A stretch of DNA of 64,000 nucleotides from Bernardetiaceae bacterium (GTDB lineage Bacteria; Bacteroidota; Bacteroidia; Cytophagales; Thermoflexibacteraceae). The translations under genes were made by a program, and so were the position numbers. The stretch is taken from NCBI GenBank assembly GCA_025057115.1, contig JANWWZ010000005.1, forward strand, positions 110,897 to 174,896, given 5' to 3'. The notes under the pieces are model-generated. The model was not told the origin of the DNA. It searched no databases and saw nothing but the letters and a program-made list of their open reading frames with translations. Of this stretch, positions 24,207 to 33,674 are shown in pieces; positions within the stretch are counted from its first letter, which is position 1, and the number at the start of each line of letters is the position of its first letter.

Positions 24207-26000
24207 GTGAAAGAACTATCTTACCTTAATCGCTACCTATACAAGTACCGCTCTTATCTGCTATGGGGAGCTACTTTCGTTGCTATTTCTAACCTTTTTG
24301 CCATTATTCCAGCCCAAGTGGTGCGCTATGCTTTCGACTTGGTAAGTGACAATATCCATATCTACCTCCTAATGAAATATTCACCCACTGCAAGGCAGTA
24401 TTTTTATCACTCCTTTGCCACTGCAGTGCTGCTATATGGAATCATAATTGTTAGCATGGCTTTAATGCGAGGGGTGTTTCTCTATCTGACTCGGCAGACT
24501 ATTATCGTCATGTCGCGCTTGATAGAATACGACTTAAAAAACGACATTTATCAACACTATCAAACTTTGCCCTTGAGCTTTTATCGCCGCAACAACACAG
24601 GAGATTTAATGGCGCGCATCTCCGAAGATGTAGGGCATGTGCGAATGTATCTAGGACCAGCTATTATGTACGGGCTGAATACGTTTATTACTTTTTTGCT
24701 CATTATCAGCTACATGCTCACTGTAAATGTAAAACTTACCTTCTGGTCGCTGCTGCCGCTGCCACTGCTTTCCCTTAGCATATACTACGTAAACACCTTA
24801 ATAAACCGCCATTCAGAAGCCATTCAACAATCCCTTTCCTCTATGAGCACTTTTGTGCAAGAGGCTTTCTCTGGCATTCGCGTCATTAAATCTTTTGTGC
24901 GGGAAAATGACACGGCAGCGCAGTTTCTGGACCAAAGCAACCAATATCGCAAAAAGTCCCTGCGCCTGGCTATGGTGAATGCCTTGTTTTATCCCCTTAT
25001 CATGACTTTAGTAGGACTAAGCACTATTTTTACTATCTACATAGGAGGTACGGAAGTAATCAGGGGCAGCATTACTACAGGCAATATTGCGGAATTTGTC
25101 ATTTATATCAACCTGCTTACTTGGCCCGTTACTTCTTTAGGATGGGTAACTAGCATCGTACAGCGCGCTGCCGCTTCTCAAAAGCGCATTAATGAGCTGT
25201 TGCAAATTCAAACTGATATTACCTCTACAGAAAATTTACAACACCCTATCGAAGGTCATATTGCATTTTGCAAAGTAAGTTTGCGCTATCCTGACTCAGG
25301 TATAGAAGCCCTCAAGCAAGTCAGTTTTGAGGTAAAAGCGGGAGAATCGCTGGCAATTCTCGGAGCAACAGGATCGGGAAAAAGTACCATCGCTAACCTT
25401 CTTTGCCGACTTTACAACCCTACTGAAGGCGAAATTTTAATCGATAATCGACCTATTCAAGCCTATGATATTGCGCACTACCGACGCCAAATCGGATACG
25501 TGCCGCAAGATGTGTTTTTATTCTCCGATACTATTGCCAATAATATTTGCTTCGGCTTAGAGCAGCCCGACGAAACAGCTATGATACAGGCAGCCAAAGA
25601 TGCCCACCTGTACGACAACATTATGAATTTTCCCAAAGGCTTCCAAACAGAAATAGGCGAGCGCGGCATTACTCTTTCTGGAGGTCAAAAACAACGCGTT
25701 TCTATTGCGCGTGCCATTGTGCGCAATCCCAGAATTTTAATTTTAGACGATGCCCTTTCCGCTGTAGATACAAAAACCGAAAGCATCATCCTTAGCAATC
25801 TACAGCGCATCATGCAGGGACGTACTACTATTATTATTTCTCACCGAGTTTCTTCTGCCAAACTAGCTGACCGCATTATTATACTAGACAATGGTCAGAT
25901 AATAGAGCAAGGAACGCATGAAAGCTTATTATTGCAAGGAGGTATTTACAAAGAGATGTACGAAAAACAAATGAAAGCCGAAGCGGAAGTAACAGAGTAA
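24207..26000 (+). CDS. ABC exporter, membrane domain fused to ATPase (MsbA/LmrA type)
   Basis: 597 residues. Six transmembrane helices are spread over residues 15-320. The nucleotide-binding domain follows with Walker A GATGSGKST, Q-loop YVPQD, signature LSGGQKQR, Walker B ILILDDA and switch His in SHRVSS. It should act as a homodimer or heterodimer exporting lipids, peptides or drugs across the inner membrane. The start is a GTG (KELSYLNRYLYKYRS follows), because the nearby ATG is followed at once by TGA. It sits just outside the right flank of the island and has no obvious tie to it. Confidence 0.9.
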   Translation: MKELSYLNRYLYKYRSYLLWGATFVAISNLFAIIPAQVVRYAFDLVSDNIHIYLLMKYSPTARQYFYHSFATAVLLYGIIIVSMALMRGVFLYLTRQTIIVMSRLIEYDLKNDIYQHYQTLPLSFYRRNNTGDLMARISEDVGHVRMYLGPAIMYGLNTFITFLLIISYMLTVNVKLTFWSLLPLPLLSLSIYYVNTLINRHSEAIQQSLSSMSTFVQEAFSGIRVIKSFVRENDTAAQFLDQSNQYRKKSLRLAMVNALFYPLIMTLVGLSTIFTIYIGGTEVIRGSITTGNIAEFVIYINLLTWPVTSLGWVTSIVQRAAASQKRINELLQIQTDITSTENLQHPIEGHIAFCKVSLRYPDSGIEALKQVSFEVKAGESLAILGATGSGKSTIANLLCRLYNPTEGEILIDNRPIQAYDIAHYRRQIGYVPQDVFLFSDTIANNICFGLEQPDETAMIQAAKDAHLYDNIMNFPKGFQTEIGERGITLSGGQKQRVSIARAIVRNPRILILDDALSAVDTKTESIILSNLQRIMQGRTTIIISHRVSSAKLADRIIILDNGQIIEQGTHESLLLQGGIYKEMYEKQMKAEAEVTE

Positions 26001-26035
26001 TTTTTTGGGTATTTTGCAGGCATTCAATTAAATGA

Positions 26036-26584
26036 ATGAAAACCGTTGAGCAACTCATACGATTGTTAGAAGAGAATCGCGAAGTAGCAGTGCTTTTTAC
26101 TCTTGCGGTCCTGGTAGCGCTGCTGGTGATTTATTTAATCGTAAGAGCTATTTTCCCCCAGCGAAAGCAGGTGCTCTCTGGGCCTCAAAAGTCATCGGCT
26201 TATGTACCTGTAGCGGAGGTAGCGTCTCATCTACAAACCCTTTCCCAGCAAATTCCACTTTTGTTGCAACAACTGCAAGAGTCCCTAGCGGAAAAAGACC
26301 GCCTTGTGAACGAAAAACGGCAGTACATAGAGTTGCTACAAGGGCAAATTGCACAACTGCAAGGACAAATCCGAAACAGTGGTGCCGAGCCGGTACTGAC
26401 TGCAAGCGAAAAACAACACTATGAACAGCAAATTCAACTGCTGCAGCAAGAGCTTCGCAAAAAAGCCAAGGGTAATTGGCGAAGTGGCTTTTTCTGGGGC
26501 GCGATAGTAACCCTGCTCATAGTAGGAGCTGCATACGTTTATTTGACTAATCCAGATTGGCTAAGGGGAGTCCTAAATAGGTAA
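26036..26584 (+). CDS. Coiled-coil membrane protein of unknown function
   Basis: 182 residues. A transmembrane helix at about 19-38 (VAVLFTLAVLVALLVIYLIV), a Gln/Glu-rich coiled coil at about 60-145 with many heptad-like QLQGQI and LQQEL units, and a second transmembrane helix at about 154-170 (FFWGAIVTLLIVGAAYVYL). Both ends would lie on the same side of the inner membrane. No known family is recognised. It follows the ABC exporter by 35 bases and may be cotranscribed with it. Confidence 0.65.
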   Translation: MKTVEQLIRLLEENREVAVLFTLAVLVALLVIYLIVRAIFPQRKQVLSGPQKSSAYVPVAEVASHLQTLSQQIPLLLQQLQESLAEKDRLVNEKRQYIELLQGQIAQLQGQIRNSGAEPVLTASEKQHYEQQIQLLQQELRKKAKGNWRSGFFWGAIVTLLIVGAAYVYLTNPDWLRGVLNR

Positions 26585-26601
26585 TTTTTTGCAGCCAATT
26601 A

Positions 26602-26632
26602 TTTGTATATCACAACAAAGCTATTACCTTTG
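26602..26632 (+). promoter_or_regulatory. Bacteroidota-type promoter for tRNA-Trp and the secE-rplL operon
   Basis: TTTG, 19 bases, then TACCTTTG is an exact match to the TAnnTTTG -7 box with a proper -33 element. It lies 17 bases before the tRNA, so transcription would begin just upstream of the tRNA 5' end. Confidence 0.7.
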
Positions 26633-26649
26633 CAGTCCCAAAATTACAA

Positions 26650-26722
26650 ACGGGTGTAGCTCAATAGGTAGAGTGGCGGTCTCCAAAACCGTAGGCTACA
26701 GGTTCGAGTCCTGTCACCCGTG
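26650..26722 (+). tRNA. tRNA-Trp (anticodon CCA)
   Basis: Full cloverleaf: acceptor stem ACGGGTG/CACCCGT, D arm GCTC...GAGT, anticodon arm GCGGT-CTCCAAA-ACCGT with CCA at the anticodon, and T arm with GGTTCGAGTCC. The discriminator base is G, and the 3' CCA is not encoded in full. The tRNA-Trp-secE-nusG order is a common bacterial arrangement. Confidence 0.97.
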
Positions 26723-26728
26723 CAATAG

Positions 26729-26932
26729 ATGACTCAAATGATAAAGAAGCTAATTGACTTCCTGCGGGAGTCAAAAACTGAAATGACCGAGCATGTAACA
26801 TGGACTAAGTACAGCGACCTTCAAAATCATTCGGTGCTTGTACTGATTGCCTCCTTGATATTTGCTCTGGTGATAGGATTGATAGACTTTGTCTTTGACA
26901 AAGGCCTGGACGTGTTTTACAAGTCTTTTTAA
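26729..26932 (+). CDS. secE: Preprotein translocase subunit SecE
   Basis: 67 residues: an amphipathic N-terminal part (IKKLIDFLRESKTEMTEHVTW, the TW pair being typical), then a single transmembrane helix (LVLIASLIFALVIGLIDFVF). It is the small essential clamp subunit of the SecYEG channel. The ATG lies 6 bases after the tRNA; a second ATG three codons later (MIKKLIDF) fits the family start equally well and leaves more room for ribosome entry after tRNA processing. Confidence 0.93.
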   Translation: MTQMIKKLIDFLRESKTEMTEHVTWTKYSDLQNHSVLVLIASLIFALVIGLIDFVFDKGLDVFYKSF

Positions 26933-27029
26933 AAGCAAACAGCTTGGTCCTGCCTATTAGTTGTCTGAAGAGATGCTTCCTCAAAATAAGGCAGCAGACA
27001 AGTAACTAACCAAAAATGAGGCAGTTTGT

Positions 27030-27638
27030 ATGAGCGAGAGTAAATTAGAATGGTATATACTGCGGGTAGCAAGTGGTCAGGAAAAGAAAGTAAAATCCTA
27101 TCTAGAAAAAGAAATCGCCATTCACGGGTTGGAACAGTGCATTACCCGCGTACTGGTACCTTCTGAAAAGGTGTACCAAATACGCAAAACTAAAGACGGC
27201 AAGAGCAAAAAGGTCGCCGTTGAAAAAAACTTCTTTCCAGGGTATGTATTCATTCAGGCAGACTTGAGCTACAAAGAGGAAAGCCAAGATAAAAAAGTCA
27301 ATCACAAAGTTATCCACATTATCAAAAGCACGCCAGGGGTAATTAATTTTCTCGATGTAGAAGGTTCAGGTCCCAATGCAAAACCTCTCCCTGTTCGAGA
27401 GTCCGATATTGCTCGCATTTTGGGCAAAATGGATGAAGTCGATAGTGGCGAAATCAGGCATGATATTACTTTCCGCGTAGGAGAAACAGTTAAAGTCATG
27501 GACGGACCTTTCAACGGTTTTACAGGAACGGTAGAAGAAGTGTTTGAAGATAAGAAAAAACTCAACGTAATGGTTAAAATTTTTGGTCGTAATGCGCCTG
27601 TTGAGTTAAACTACATGCAAGTTTCAAAAGAACTCTAA
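27030..27638 (+). CDS. nusG: Transcription termination/antitermination factor NusG
   Basis: 202 residues, slightly longer than E. coli NusG owing to a charged insertion around residues 70-90, usual in Bacteroidota. The NGN domain begins [19 protein letters not shown] and contains FFPGYVFIQ. The C-terminal KOW domain has [18 protein letters not shown]. The protein binds RNA polymerase and couples it to the ribosome or Rho. It is part of the secE-nusG-rplKAJL operon and starts 97 bases after secE. Confidence 0.96.
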   Translation: MSESKLEWYILRVASGQEKKVKSYLEKEIAIHGLEQCITRVLVPSEKVYQIRKTKDGKSKKVAVEKNFFPGYVFIQADLSYKEESQDKKVNHKVIHIIKSTPGVINFLDVEGSGPNAKPLPVRESDIARILGKMDEVDSGEIRHDITFRVGETVKVMDGPFNGFTGTVEEVFEDKKKLNVMVKIFGRNAPVELNYMQVSKEL

Positions 27639-27641
27639 CAT

Positions 27642-28088
27642 ATGGCAAAAGAAATTGTAGGATATGTTAAGTTACAGGTGAAGGGCGGTCAGGCAAACCC
27701 AGCTCCTCCCATTGGTCCTGCCCTAGGTAGCAAAGGGGTTAATATCATGCAGTTTTGCAAAGAGTTTAATGCGCGTACGCAGGACAAAATGGGCATGGTG
27801 CTGCCTGTGATTGTTACAGTGTATTCCGACAAAAGTTTTGATTTTGTCATTAAAACTCCGCCTGCTGCTGTTCTCCTCAAAGAAGCAGCTAAAATCCAAA
27901 CTGGCTCTTCAGAGCCTAACCGCAAAAAGGTAGGCTCTGTCACGTGGGAGCAAATCAAATCGATTGCTGAACTCAAAATGCCTGACCTGAACTGCTTTAC
28001 TTTGGAAGCAGCCATGAAAATGATTGCAGGTACAGCGCGCAGCATGGGCATTACTGTTACCGGTAAAGCCCCTTGGGCACAATCATAA
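27642..28088 (+). CDS. rplK: 50S ribosomal protein L11
   Basis: 148 residues, normal length. The N-terminal domain has [20 protein letters not shown], and the C-terminal rRNA-binding domain shows [24 protein letters not shown]11 forms the GTPase-associated centre with L10 and L7/L12. It starts 3 bases after nusG. Confidence 0.97.
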   Translation: MAKEIVGYVKLQVKGGQANPAPPIGPALGSKGVNIMQFCKEFNARTQDKMGMVLPVIVTVYSDKSFDFVIKTPPAAVLLKEAAKIQTGSSEPNRKKVGSVTWEQIKSIAELKMPDLNCFTLEAAMKMIAGTARSMGITVTGKAPWAQS

Positions 28089-28124
28089 ACACAGCCAAGT
28101 AAAACAACTTAATGCGAATTCAAC

Positions 28125-28823
28125 ATGGCAAAATTGACAAAAAAACAGAGAGAAGTCCTTTCCAAATACGATCCTGCAAAAGAATATACCCTTGAAGAGG
28201 CTTCCGCTTTGGTAAAAGAAATTAACTATGCCAAATTTGACGCTTCCGTAGATATAGATGTCCGTTTGGGGGTAGATCCCCGCAAAGCAGACCAAATGGT
28301 GCGCGGGGTGGTCGCTTTGCCACACGGCACAGGAAAACCTGTACGCGTACTAGTGCTCTGCACAGCCGACAAGGAAGCCGAAGCCCGCGAAGCAGGCGCC
28401 GACTACGTAGGATTAGACGAGTTCATCTCTAAAATAGAAGGAGGATGGACCGAGGTGGACGTCATCATTACCATGCCCACCGTAATGGCTAAAATCGGCA
28501 AGCTAGGACGGATCCTAGGTCCTCGTGGATTGATGCCCAACCCCAAAGCAGGAACCGTGACAATGGAAATAGGAAAGGCAGTCCGCGAGGTTAAACAGGG
28601 CAAAATCGATTTTAAGATGGACAAAACGGGTATTATTCACACAAGCGTAGGCAGGGTTTCCTTCTCACCCCAACAAATATACGACAATGCAAAGGAAGTA
28701 CTTGCCACCATCCTGAAGCTCAAACCAGCTTCTGCAAAGGGCACCTATGTCAAAAGCATTCACCTTTCTACTACTATGAGCCCTAGCATCAAAATCAACA
28801 AAGCTAGTGTTCCTGGACTGTAA
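28125..28823 (+). CDS. rplA: 50S ribosomal protein L1
   Basis: 232 residues with the L1 signatures [23 protein letters not shown] and [20 protein letters not shown]1 forms the mobile L1 stalk next to the E site. In many bacteria it also represses translation of its own L11-L1 mRNA by binding an rRNA-like site; such a site was not identified in the 36 bases upstream. Confidence 0.97.
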   Translation: MAKLTKKQREVLSKYDPAKEYTLEEASALVKEINYAKFDASVDIDVRLGVDPRKADQMVRGVVALPHGTGKPVRVLVLCTADKEAEAREAGADYVGLDEFISKIEGGWTEVDVIITMPTVMAKIGKLGRILGPRGLMPNPKAGTVTMEIGKAVREVKQGKIDFKMDKTGIIHTSVGRVSFSPQQIYDNAKEVLATILKLKPASAKGTYVKSIHLSTTMSPSIKINKASVPGL

Positions 28824-28835
28824 AACCATTGCGCC

Positions 28836-29393
28836 ATGACAAAGGAAGAAAAATTTGCGCTAGTAGAAGAACTAACTGAAAAACTCGCCAATACGCCCAA
28901 CTTTTACATTACCGATGCCAGCGGAATGACTGTAGCAGAGGTAAATGCCTTTCGCCGCTTGTGCTATCAAAAGGGCGTAGAGTACCGCGTAGTAAAAAAT
29001 ACGCTCATCAAAAAAGCCTTGCAAGGGCTCGGCAAAGGAGATTTCCGACCTTTTGAAGAGAAAGTATTAAAAGGATTCTCAGGCATCATGTTTTCGCCTG
29101 AAAATCCCAAGTTGCCAGCGGAAATACTAAAAGAGTTTCGCCAAAAATCAGGTAATAAAGACCATCCCAAGCCCTTGTTTAAAGGTGCTTCCATCGATTA
29201 CGACCTATTTATCGGCGAAGACCAACTCGAAACTTTATCCAATCTCAAGTCCAAAACTGATTTAATCGGCGAAATTATTTCCCTGTTGCAATCGCCTATT
29301 CGCAATGTACTCGGTGCCCTGCAGAGCGGTGGTACTCTTCTTCACGGCATTCTCACGACATTGGAAGAAAAAGGCAAGCCTTCAGAAGCATAA
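28836..29393 (+). CDS. rplJ: 50S ribosomal protein L10
   Basis: 185 residues. The N-terminal rRNA-binding part (MTKEEKFALVEELTEKLAN, YRVVKNTLIKKAL) and the C-terminal helix that anchors L7/L12 dimers (LLQSPIRNVLGALQSG...LHGILTTLEEK) are both present. It starts 12 bases after rplA. L10 builds the ribosomal stalk. Confidence 0.97.
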   Translation: MTKEEKFALVEELTEKLANTPNFYITDASGMTVAEVNAFRRLCYQKGVEYRVVKNTLIKKALQGLGKGDFRPFEEKVLKGFSGIMFSPENPKLPAEILKEFRQKSGNKDHPKPLFKGASIDYDLFIGEDQLETLSNLKSKTDLIGEIISLLQSPIRNVLGALQSGGTLLHGILTTLEEKGKPSEA

Positions 29394-29436
29394 ACACTTT
29401 TAAACCTATTTTGAAATTACATAACGCAATACAACA

Positions 29437-29829
29437 ATGGCAGATTTAAGAGCATTCGCCGAGCAACTAGTAAACCTAACCGTTAAAGAGGTAAATGAAC
29501 TGGCGAAAATTTTAGAAAACGAGTACGGAATTAAGCCCGCCGCAGGAGCCCCTGTGATGGTAGCAGGTCCTGCTGCAGGAGCAGGCGCAAGCGGTGCCGC
29601 TGAAGCCGCTCCCGAAAAAACTTCTTTTGATGTAATTCTCAAATCAGCTGGCGCTAATAAACTGGCAGTAGTTAAGCTAGTGAAAGATTTGACAGGCCTT
29701 GGGTTGAAAGAAGCTAAAGATTTAGTAGACAACGCTCCCAAACCTGTGAAAGAAGGACTCGCTAAGGCTGATGCAGAAGAATTAGCCAAGAAGTTACGGG
29801 AAGCAGGGGCGGAAGTAGAAATTAAGTAA
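29437..29829 (+). CDS. rplL: 50S ribosomal protein L7/L12
   Basis: 130 residues: the N-terminal dimerisation helices ([20 protein letters not shown]), an Ala/Gly-rich hinge ([20 protein letters not shown]), and the C-terminal factor-binding domain ([35 protein letters not shown]). It recruits translational GTPases. It is the last gene of the operon and is followed by a strong terminator, not by rpoB. Confidence 0.97.
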   Translation: MADLRAFAEQLVNLTVKEVNELAKILENEYGIKPAAGAPVMVAGPAAGAGASGAAEAAPEKTSFDVILKSAGANKLAVVKLVKDLTGLGLKEAKDLVDNAPKPVKEGLAKADAEELAKKLREAGAEVEIK

Positions 29830-29854
29830 GTTTTAGTATCGTTGCCCAAAATTA

Positions 29855-29885
29855 AACCCGCCGCTTACCAGCGACGGGTTTTTTT
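29855..29885 (+). terminator. Rho-independent terminator after rplL
   Basis: AACCCGCCGCT, loop TACC, AGCGACGGGTT: 10 pairs with one C-A mismatch, running directly into seven T. It closes the secE-rplL operon before the convergent oxidoreductase gene. Confidence 0.85.
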
Positions 29886-29918
29886 ATTAACCAAGTAGGC
29901 GTCAATTTGATGAGTCTC

Positions 29919-31631
29919 TCATATGTTGCCTTTTTTCAACTCGCTAACGGCGTAGTCGCAAGCACGAGCAGTAAATGCCATATAAGTAAGAGAAGGATTC
30001 TGACAAGCTGAAGAAGTCATGAAAGAGCCGTCGGTAATGAATACATTAGGCACTGCCCACATTTGATTATACTTGTTAAGTACAGAAGTTTTGGGATCGC
30101 GTCCCATGCGAGCTGTTCCCATTTCATGAATTGCCATGCCTGGATATGCACCCGCATCATATGTTTTGATATTCTTAAGCCCTGCCGCTTCTAGCATTTC
30201 TGCTGCGTCGTTCATCATATCCTTGCGCATAAGCATTTCATTCTCCTTAAACTCGCAGTCGATAATCAACGTAGGTAAGCCCCATTTGTCTAACTTTTGT
30301 CGGTTAAGGGTTACTTTGTTCTCATAATAGGGCAAGCACTCTCCGAATCCAGTCAGTCCAAAAGTCCATTTACCGGGTTCGCACAAGGCTTCTTTGAAAT
30401 CTGCTCCGAAGCCTAGCTCGGCTACTCCTCTGGTCCAGTCTTTACGGCTTGCTCCTCCTTGGTAACCAAAACCTCTCAAGTAAGGTCTTTTATCTTTGCC
30501 TATGTTGCGGTAGCGAGCAATGTAAATACCATTAGCGCGGCGTCCTATGTAGTATTCATTTTCAAAATCATCTGTTTCGCCAGTGGCACCAACGCGGAAA
30601 TGATGATCCATCAGATTATGCCCTAGTTGCCCACTATCATTGCCTAGTCCGTTGGGGAAGCGGTTGGAAGTGGAATTGAGCAAGATTTGAGTGGTCCAAA
30701 GCGTAGAGGCGTTGAGGAAAATAATTTTGGCGTAAAATTCCATGACTTCCATCGTCTCCGCATCTATAACGCGTACCCCTTTGGCTCTGCCCTTTTGCTC
30801 ATCGTAAATCACTTCCGCTACTACCGAAAGGGGACGCAAAGTAAGGTTGCCCGTTTTCATAGCTGCGGGAAGAGTAGCGGACTGAGTGCTAAAGTAAGCT
30901 CCGTAAGGACAACCCCGATGGCACAGGTTGCGGTATTGACATGCCCCGCGTCCATTGTGTGGTTGAGTGAGGTTGGCTACTCGCCCAATGGTCATTGTAC
31001 GCCCAAAGCGCTCTTTGATGCGAGCTGCTACGTGTTTCTCTAGACAATTCATTTCCATCGGAGGCAAAAACTGCCCATCGGGTAATTGCTCTAGTCCTTC
31101 TTTTTTTCCGCTAATGCCTGCAAAACGTTCTACGTAGTCATACCAAGGAGCGATTTCTTCATAGCGCAGTGGCCAATCAACGCCTATTCCTTCTTTAGCA
31201 TTGGCTTCAAAGTCGATAGGGCTCAGCCGATAACTCTGACGTCCCCACATGATAGAGCGCCCTCCAACGATATTAGGACGGTACCAGTCAAAGCGTTTTA
31301 CTTCTGTGTATGGGGCGTCTAAATCGTTGAACCAATATTTCTGGTTAGACTCTTGATAAGGGTAGTCGCGCTTGAGATAAGGATGGGTATCTTTCTGCGC
31401 TTGAGTGAGCTTGCCGCGATACTTGAACTCCCAAGGATATTTAAAAGCCGTTTCATAGCCTTTAATGTGTTCCAAGTACCACCCTCTATCAAGCAAAAGC
31501 ACTTTTAAGCCTTTTTCGGTGAGCTCTTTTGCCGCCCACCCACCGCTGATTCCCGAGCCTACTACAATAGCATCATAAGTATTTTGCTTTTCGGCGCGTA
31601 GGTTTAAGTAAGGTGTTGCTATCATTGTCAT
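29919..31631 (-). CDS. GMC-family oxidoreductase (FAD-dependent)
   Basis: 570 residues. The FAD-binding Rossmann motif is VVGSGISGGWAAKEL near residue 25, and the C-terminal GMC domain has HEMGTARMG and NVFITDGS with SACQNPSLT. Cys-rich CQYRNLCHRGCPYGA near residue 235 is typical of the Bacteroidota/gluconate-dehydrogenase-like branch. It should oxidise an alcohol or sugar; the electron acceptor may be membrane-bound. The gene directly upstream encodes its usual small partner, so the two form a complex or operon. No signal peptide is evident; such pairs can be exported through the partner, but its leader here lacks a clear twin-arginine pattern. Confidence 0.9.
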   Translation of the reverse strand: MTMIATPYLNLRAEKQNTYDAIVVGSGISGGWAAKELTEKGLKVLLLDRGWYLEHIKGYETAFKYPWEFKYRGKLTQAQKDTHPYLKRDYPYQESNQKYWFNDLDAPYTEVKRFDWYRPNIVGGRSIMWGRQSYRLSPIDFEANAKEGIGVDWPLRYEEIAPWYDYVERFAGISGKKEGLEQLPDGQFLPPMEMNCLEKHVAARIKERFGRTMTIGRVANLTQPHNGRGACQYRNLCHRGCPYGAYFSTQSATLPAAMKTGNLTLRPLSVVAEVIYDEQKGRAKGVRVIDAETMEVMEFYAKIIFLNASTLWTTQILLNSTSNRFPNGLGNDSGQLGHNLMDHHFRVGATGETDDFENEYYIGRRANGIYIARYRNIGKDKRPYLRGFGYQGGASRKDWTRGVAELGFGADFKEALCEPGKWTFGLTGFGECLPYYENKVTLNRQKLDKWGLPTLIIDCEFKENEMLMRKDMMNDAAEMLEAAGLKNIKTYDAGAYPGMAIHEMGTARMGRDPKTSVLNKYNQMWAVPNVFITDGSFMTSSACQNPSLTYMAFTARACDYAVSELKKGNI

Positions 31632-31702
31632 ATGTTACTGGTTCACAAGTTGCTGAGTGATAAAATAGCATTGGTGTGAAAAAAGGAGTATAGTAAATAT
31701 GC

Positions 31703-32299
31703 TCATGGATGTGCCCAAGCCTTTTCGCCCTTTTTATAGGGAATACAGCCTTCAAACTTTCCAGGCACATGCTGATAGCGAAGGGCTTGCGTACAACCAG
31801 GTTCGGAGGTGAAATATCCCAACAGAGTGAGCTCTTTTATCATACGCCAAAATCGAGGATTCATTTGAGAGATATCAAACCAGAGGTTATTAGGTTTTTC
31901 ACTGGCTTGCTCGCGGCTTGCTTGCCATTGGGCTTCTAATCCTTTAAGAATTTCTGTTCGCTGAGCTAAGTTAAGGGCTTCAAAATTCCTTCCAAAGCGT
32001 TTTTGCGAGTTTTCTTGCACACTTCTGAGTCCGTCAATAAACATCTTTTGTTCTTCCTCACTGTAGCAGTCTGTTACAATGTCAGAAATGAACTGAGGTA
32101 CTTTTGCATCTTTTGCCCCTGGAGTTTTGGTGCGAGGAATAATTGTTTCAGCTATTTCTGCCACTAATTGCATTTGCTGAGCATCCAGAATCGATTTGCC
32201 GCTGGCTTGATAGTTTTCCATCGCCATTAGCAAGGAAGGAACAGCAAGAGTTCCTCCCATGATTAACATAACGCGTTCAATGGCTTCTCTTCTATCCAT
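31703..32299 (-). CDS. Gluconate 2-dehydrogenase subunit 3-family protein
   Basis: About 198 residues from the ATG giving MDRREAIERVMLIMGG; upstream in-frame codons look unlikely and overlap a divergent gene. The N-terminal segment RREAIERVMLIMGGTLAVPSLL resembles a Tat-type leader with the pair RR, although the consensus after it is imperfect. Family motifs include AEIAETIIPRTKTPGAKDAKV and WFDISQMNPRFW. These small subunits partner GMC oxidoreductases and may carry them to the envelope. It precedes the GMC gene by about 70 bases. Confidence 0.85.
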   Translation of the reverse strand: MDRREAIERVMLIMGGTLAVPSLLMAMENYQASGKSILDAQQMQLVAEIAETIIPRTKTPGAKDAKVPQFISDIVTDCYSEEEQKMFIDGLRSVQENSQKRFGRNFEALNLAQRTEILKGLEAQWQASREQASEKPNNLWFDISQMNPRFWRMIKELTLLGYFTSEPGCTQALRYQHVPGKFEGCIPYKKGEKAWAHP

Positions 32300-32416
32300 A
32301 AAGTGTTGTAACAATTCTTTCTCACAAGTTACGCCGTCTGCAGTAAAAAAACAATCTTGTTGCAAAGCCCAAAAATTGCGCGCAAATTAGAGGGACAATT
32401 TAAACCTTCGACTCTT

Positions 32417-32887
32417 ATGCTAAAACCTGGAGACAAAGCCCCCGCCTTTACCTTGTTTGACACCGAAAAACAACAAGTAAGTTTATCAGATTTGCATAAA
32501 GACAAAAATCTCGTTCTTTTATTCTTTCCACTTGCTTTCACTGGTGTGTGCACTACCGAACTTTGTACAGTACGCGATAACATGGCTCGTTATCAATCGC
32601 TCAATGCCAACGTTGCTGCCATTTCAGTGGACTCTATTTTCACTTTGGCTAAGTTTAAAGAACAGGAAAAATTGAATTTTCCCCTTCTTTCCGATTTTAA
32701 CAAAGAAGTAGCAGCTGCCTATGGCGCTCTCTATGGCGATTTTGTACTAGGAATGAAAGGAGTAGCCAAGCGTTCTGCTTTTGTCATAGATAAAGAAGGC
32801 ACTATTCAGTATGCAGAAGTGTTGGAGTCCGCTGGCGATTTGCCCAATTTTGAGGCTATTCAAAAGACTTTAGAGCACTTACAGTAA
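32417..32887 (+). CDS. Peroxiredoxin (AhpC/TSA type)
   Basis: 156 residues from MLKPGDKAPAF; an upstream in-frame start would add 20 unlikely residues and overlap the divergent gene. The peroxidatic Cys lies in FTGVCTTELC near residue 46, with a second Cys five residues later that could resolve the disulfide. The active-site Pro-x-x-x-Thr/Ser-x-x-Cys pattern is present as PLAFTGVC. It should reduce peroxides in the cytoplasm. Function of the reducing partner is not shown here. Confidence 0.92.
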   Translation: MLKPGDKAPAFTLFDTEKQQVSLSDLHKDKNLVLLFFPLAFTGVCTTELCTVRDNMARYQSLNANVAAISVDSIFTLAKFKEQEKLNFPLLSDFNKEVAAAYGALYGDFVLGMKGVAKRSAFVIDKEGTIQYAEVLESAGDLPNFEAIQKTLEHLQ

Positions 32888-32895
32888 GGTTTCAT

Positions 32896-32925
32896 GCCTG
32901 TTAGCATTAGCTGACAGGCTTTATT
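32896..32925 (+). terminator. Terminator after the peroxiredoxin gene
   Basis: GCCTGTTAG, loop CATTAG, CTGACAGGC: nine pairs including one T-G wobble, followed by TTTATTAATTT. It lies 9 bases after the stop codon. Confidence 0.7.
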
Positions 32926-33119
32926 AATTTAGGGTTGTGGGAAAAATCTCGATTATGTAGCAATCAGCTGCCTATTTGAGATGAGTGCCTTACCCCGCAA
33001 GAGCAAGTAAGTAAAGGTAAATCGAGTTATAAGGTGAGCAGAAGGAGGATTAGAAAATTCGCCTTATAAAGCGGCTTAAAGACAAAATAAAAAACTTGCT
33101 AGCTGAAACGGTTCGCGGC

Positions 33120-33674
33120 ATGGCTTTCAAAAAAGAGTTCAAAAAGCAGGTATTAGAGGCAACTCATCGTTGGATAGAGCAAATTATTATTGGGCTTAAT
33201 CTATGTCCGTTTGCTAAAGCACCCTACCTTGACCAGCGGGTCAGAATTGTCCTTACCGATGCTTCTAACTCAAAATCTTTCATCAAATCACTTAGAGAAG
33301 AAATTCGCTACTTGCAAACTCATCCCCACAAAGAGACCACATTGCTGATAGCTCCTGCTTTTCATGATGCGGCAGATTTTTATCGCATTTATCTCGACTC
33401 GGAAATATTCTTGGAAACCTCTAACTTAAAAAATGAATTTCAGTTGGTTTCCTTCCATCCGATGGCGCGCATCAGATCGCTCTCGCCTTGGGATGCACAA
33501 AACTTAGTCATGATAGCTCCTTATCCTACTTTGCATATTTTGCGCGTTGCTTCAGTGAATCAAGCAGGGGCTAAAATGCGCCGCGACGTGCAAGAAACCA
33601 ACTCTGCTCGTTTATCGGCAATGAGCCAAGAGGAATTTAAACAAATCTGGTACAAAGTGCTCACAGGTCAGTAG
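33120..33674 (+). CDS. DUF1415 family protein
   Basis: 184 residues. The opening (THRWIEQIIIGLNLCPFAK) and the motifs FHPMARIR and PYPTLHILR fit DUF1415, a widespread family without assigned function. The ATG start is preferred over an upstream TTG eight codons away. No signal peptide or membrane segment, so cytoplasmic. Its end overlaps the end of the convergent gamma-glutamyltransferase gene by 7 bases. About 190 bases before it hold no further gene. Confidence 0.85.
   Translation: MAFKKEFKKQVLEATHRWIEQIIIGLNLCPFAKAPYLDQRVRIVLTDASNSKSFIKSLREEIRYLQTHPHKETTLLIAPAFHDAADFYRIYLDSEIFLETSNLKNEFQLVSFHPMARIRSLSPWDAQNLVMIAPYPTLHILRVASVNQAGAKMRRDVQETNSARLSAMSQEEFKQIWYKVLTGQ

Noticed and set aside
26650..26722. 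tRNA-Trp as integration site for the island
   Set aside because: The island's right flank is over 2 kb away with two ordinary genes between, and I saw no second copy of the tRNA 3' end.
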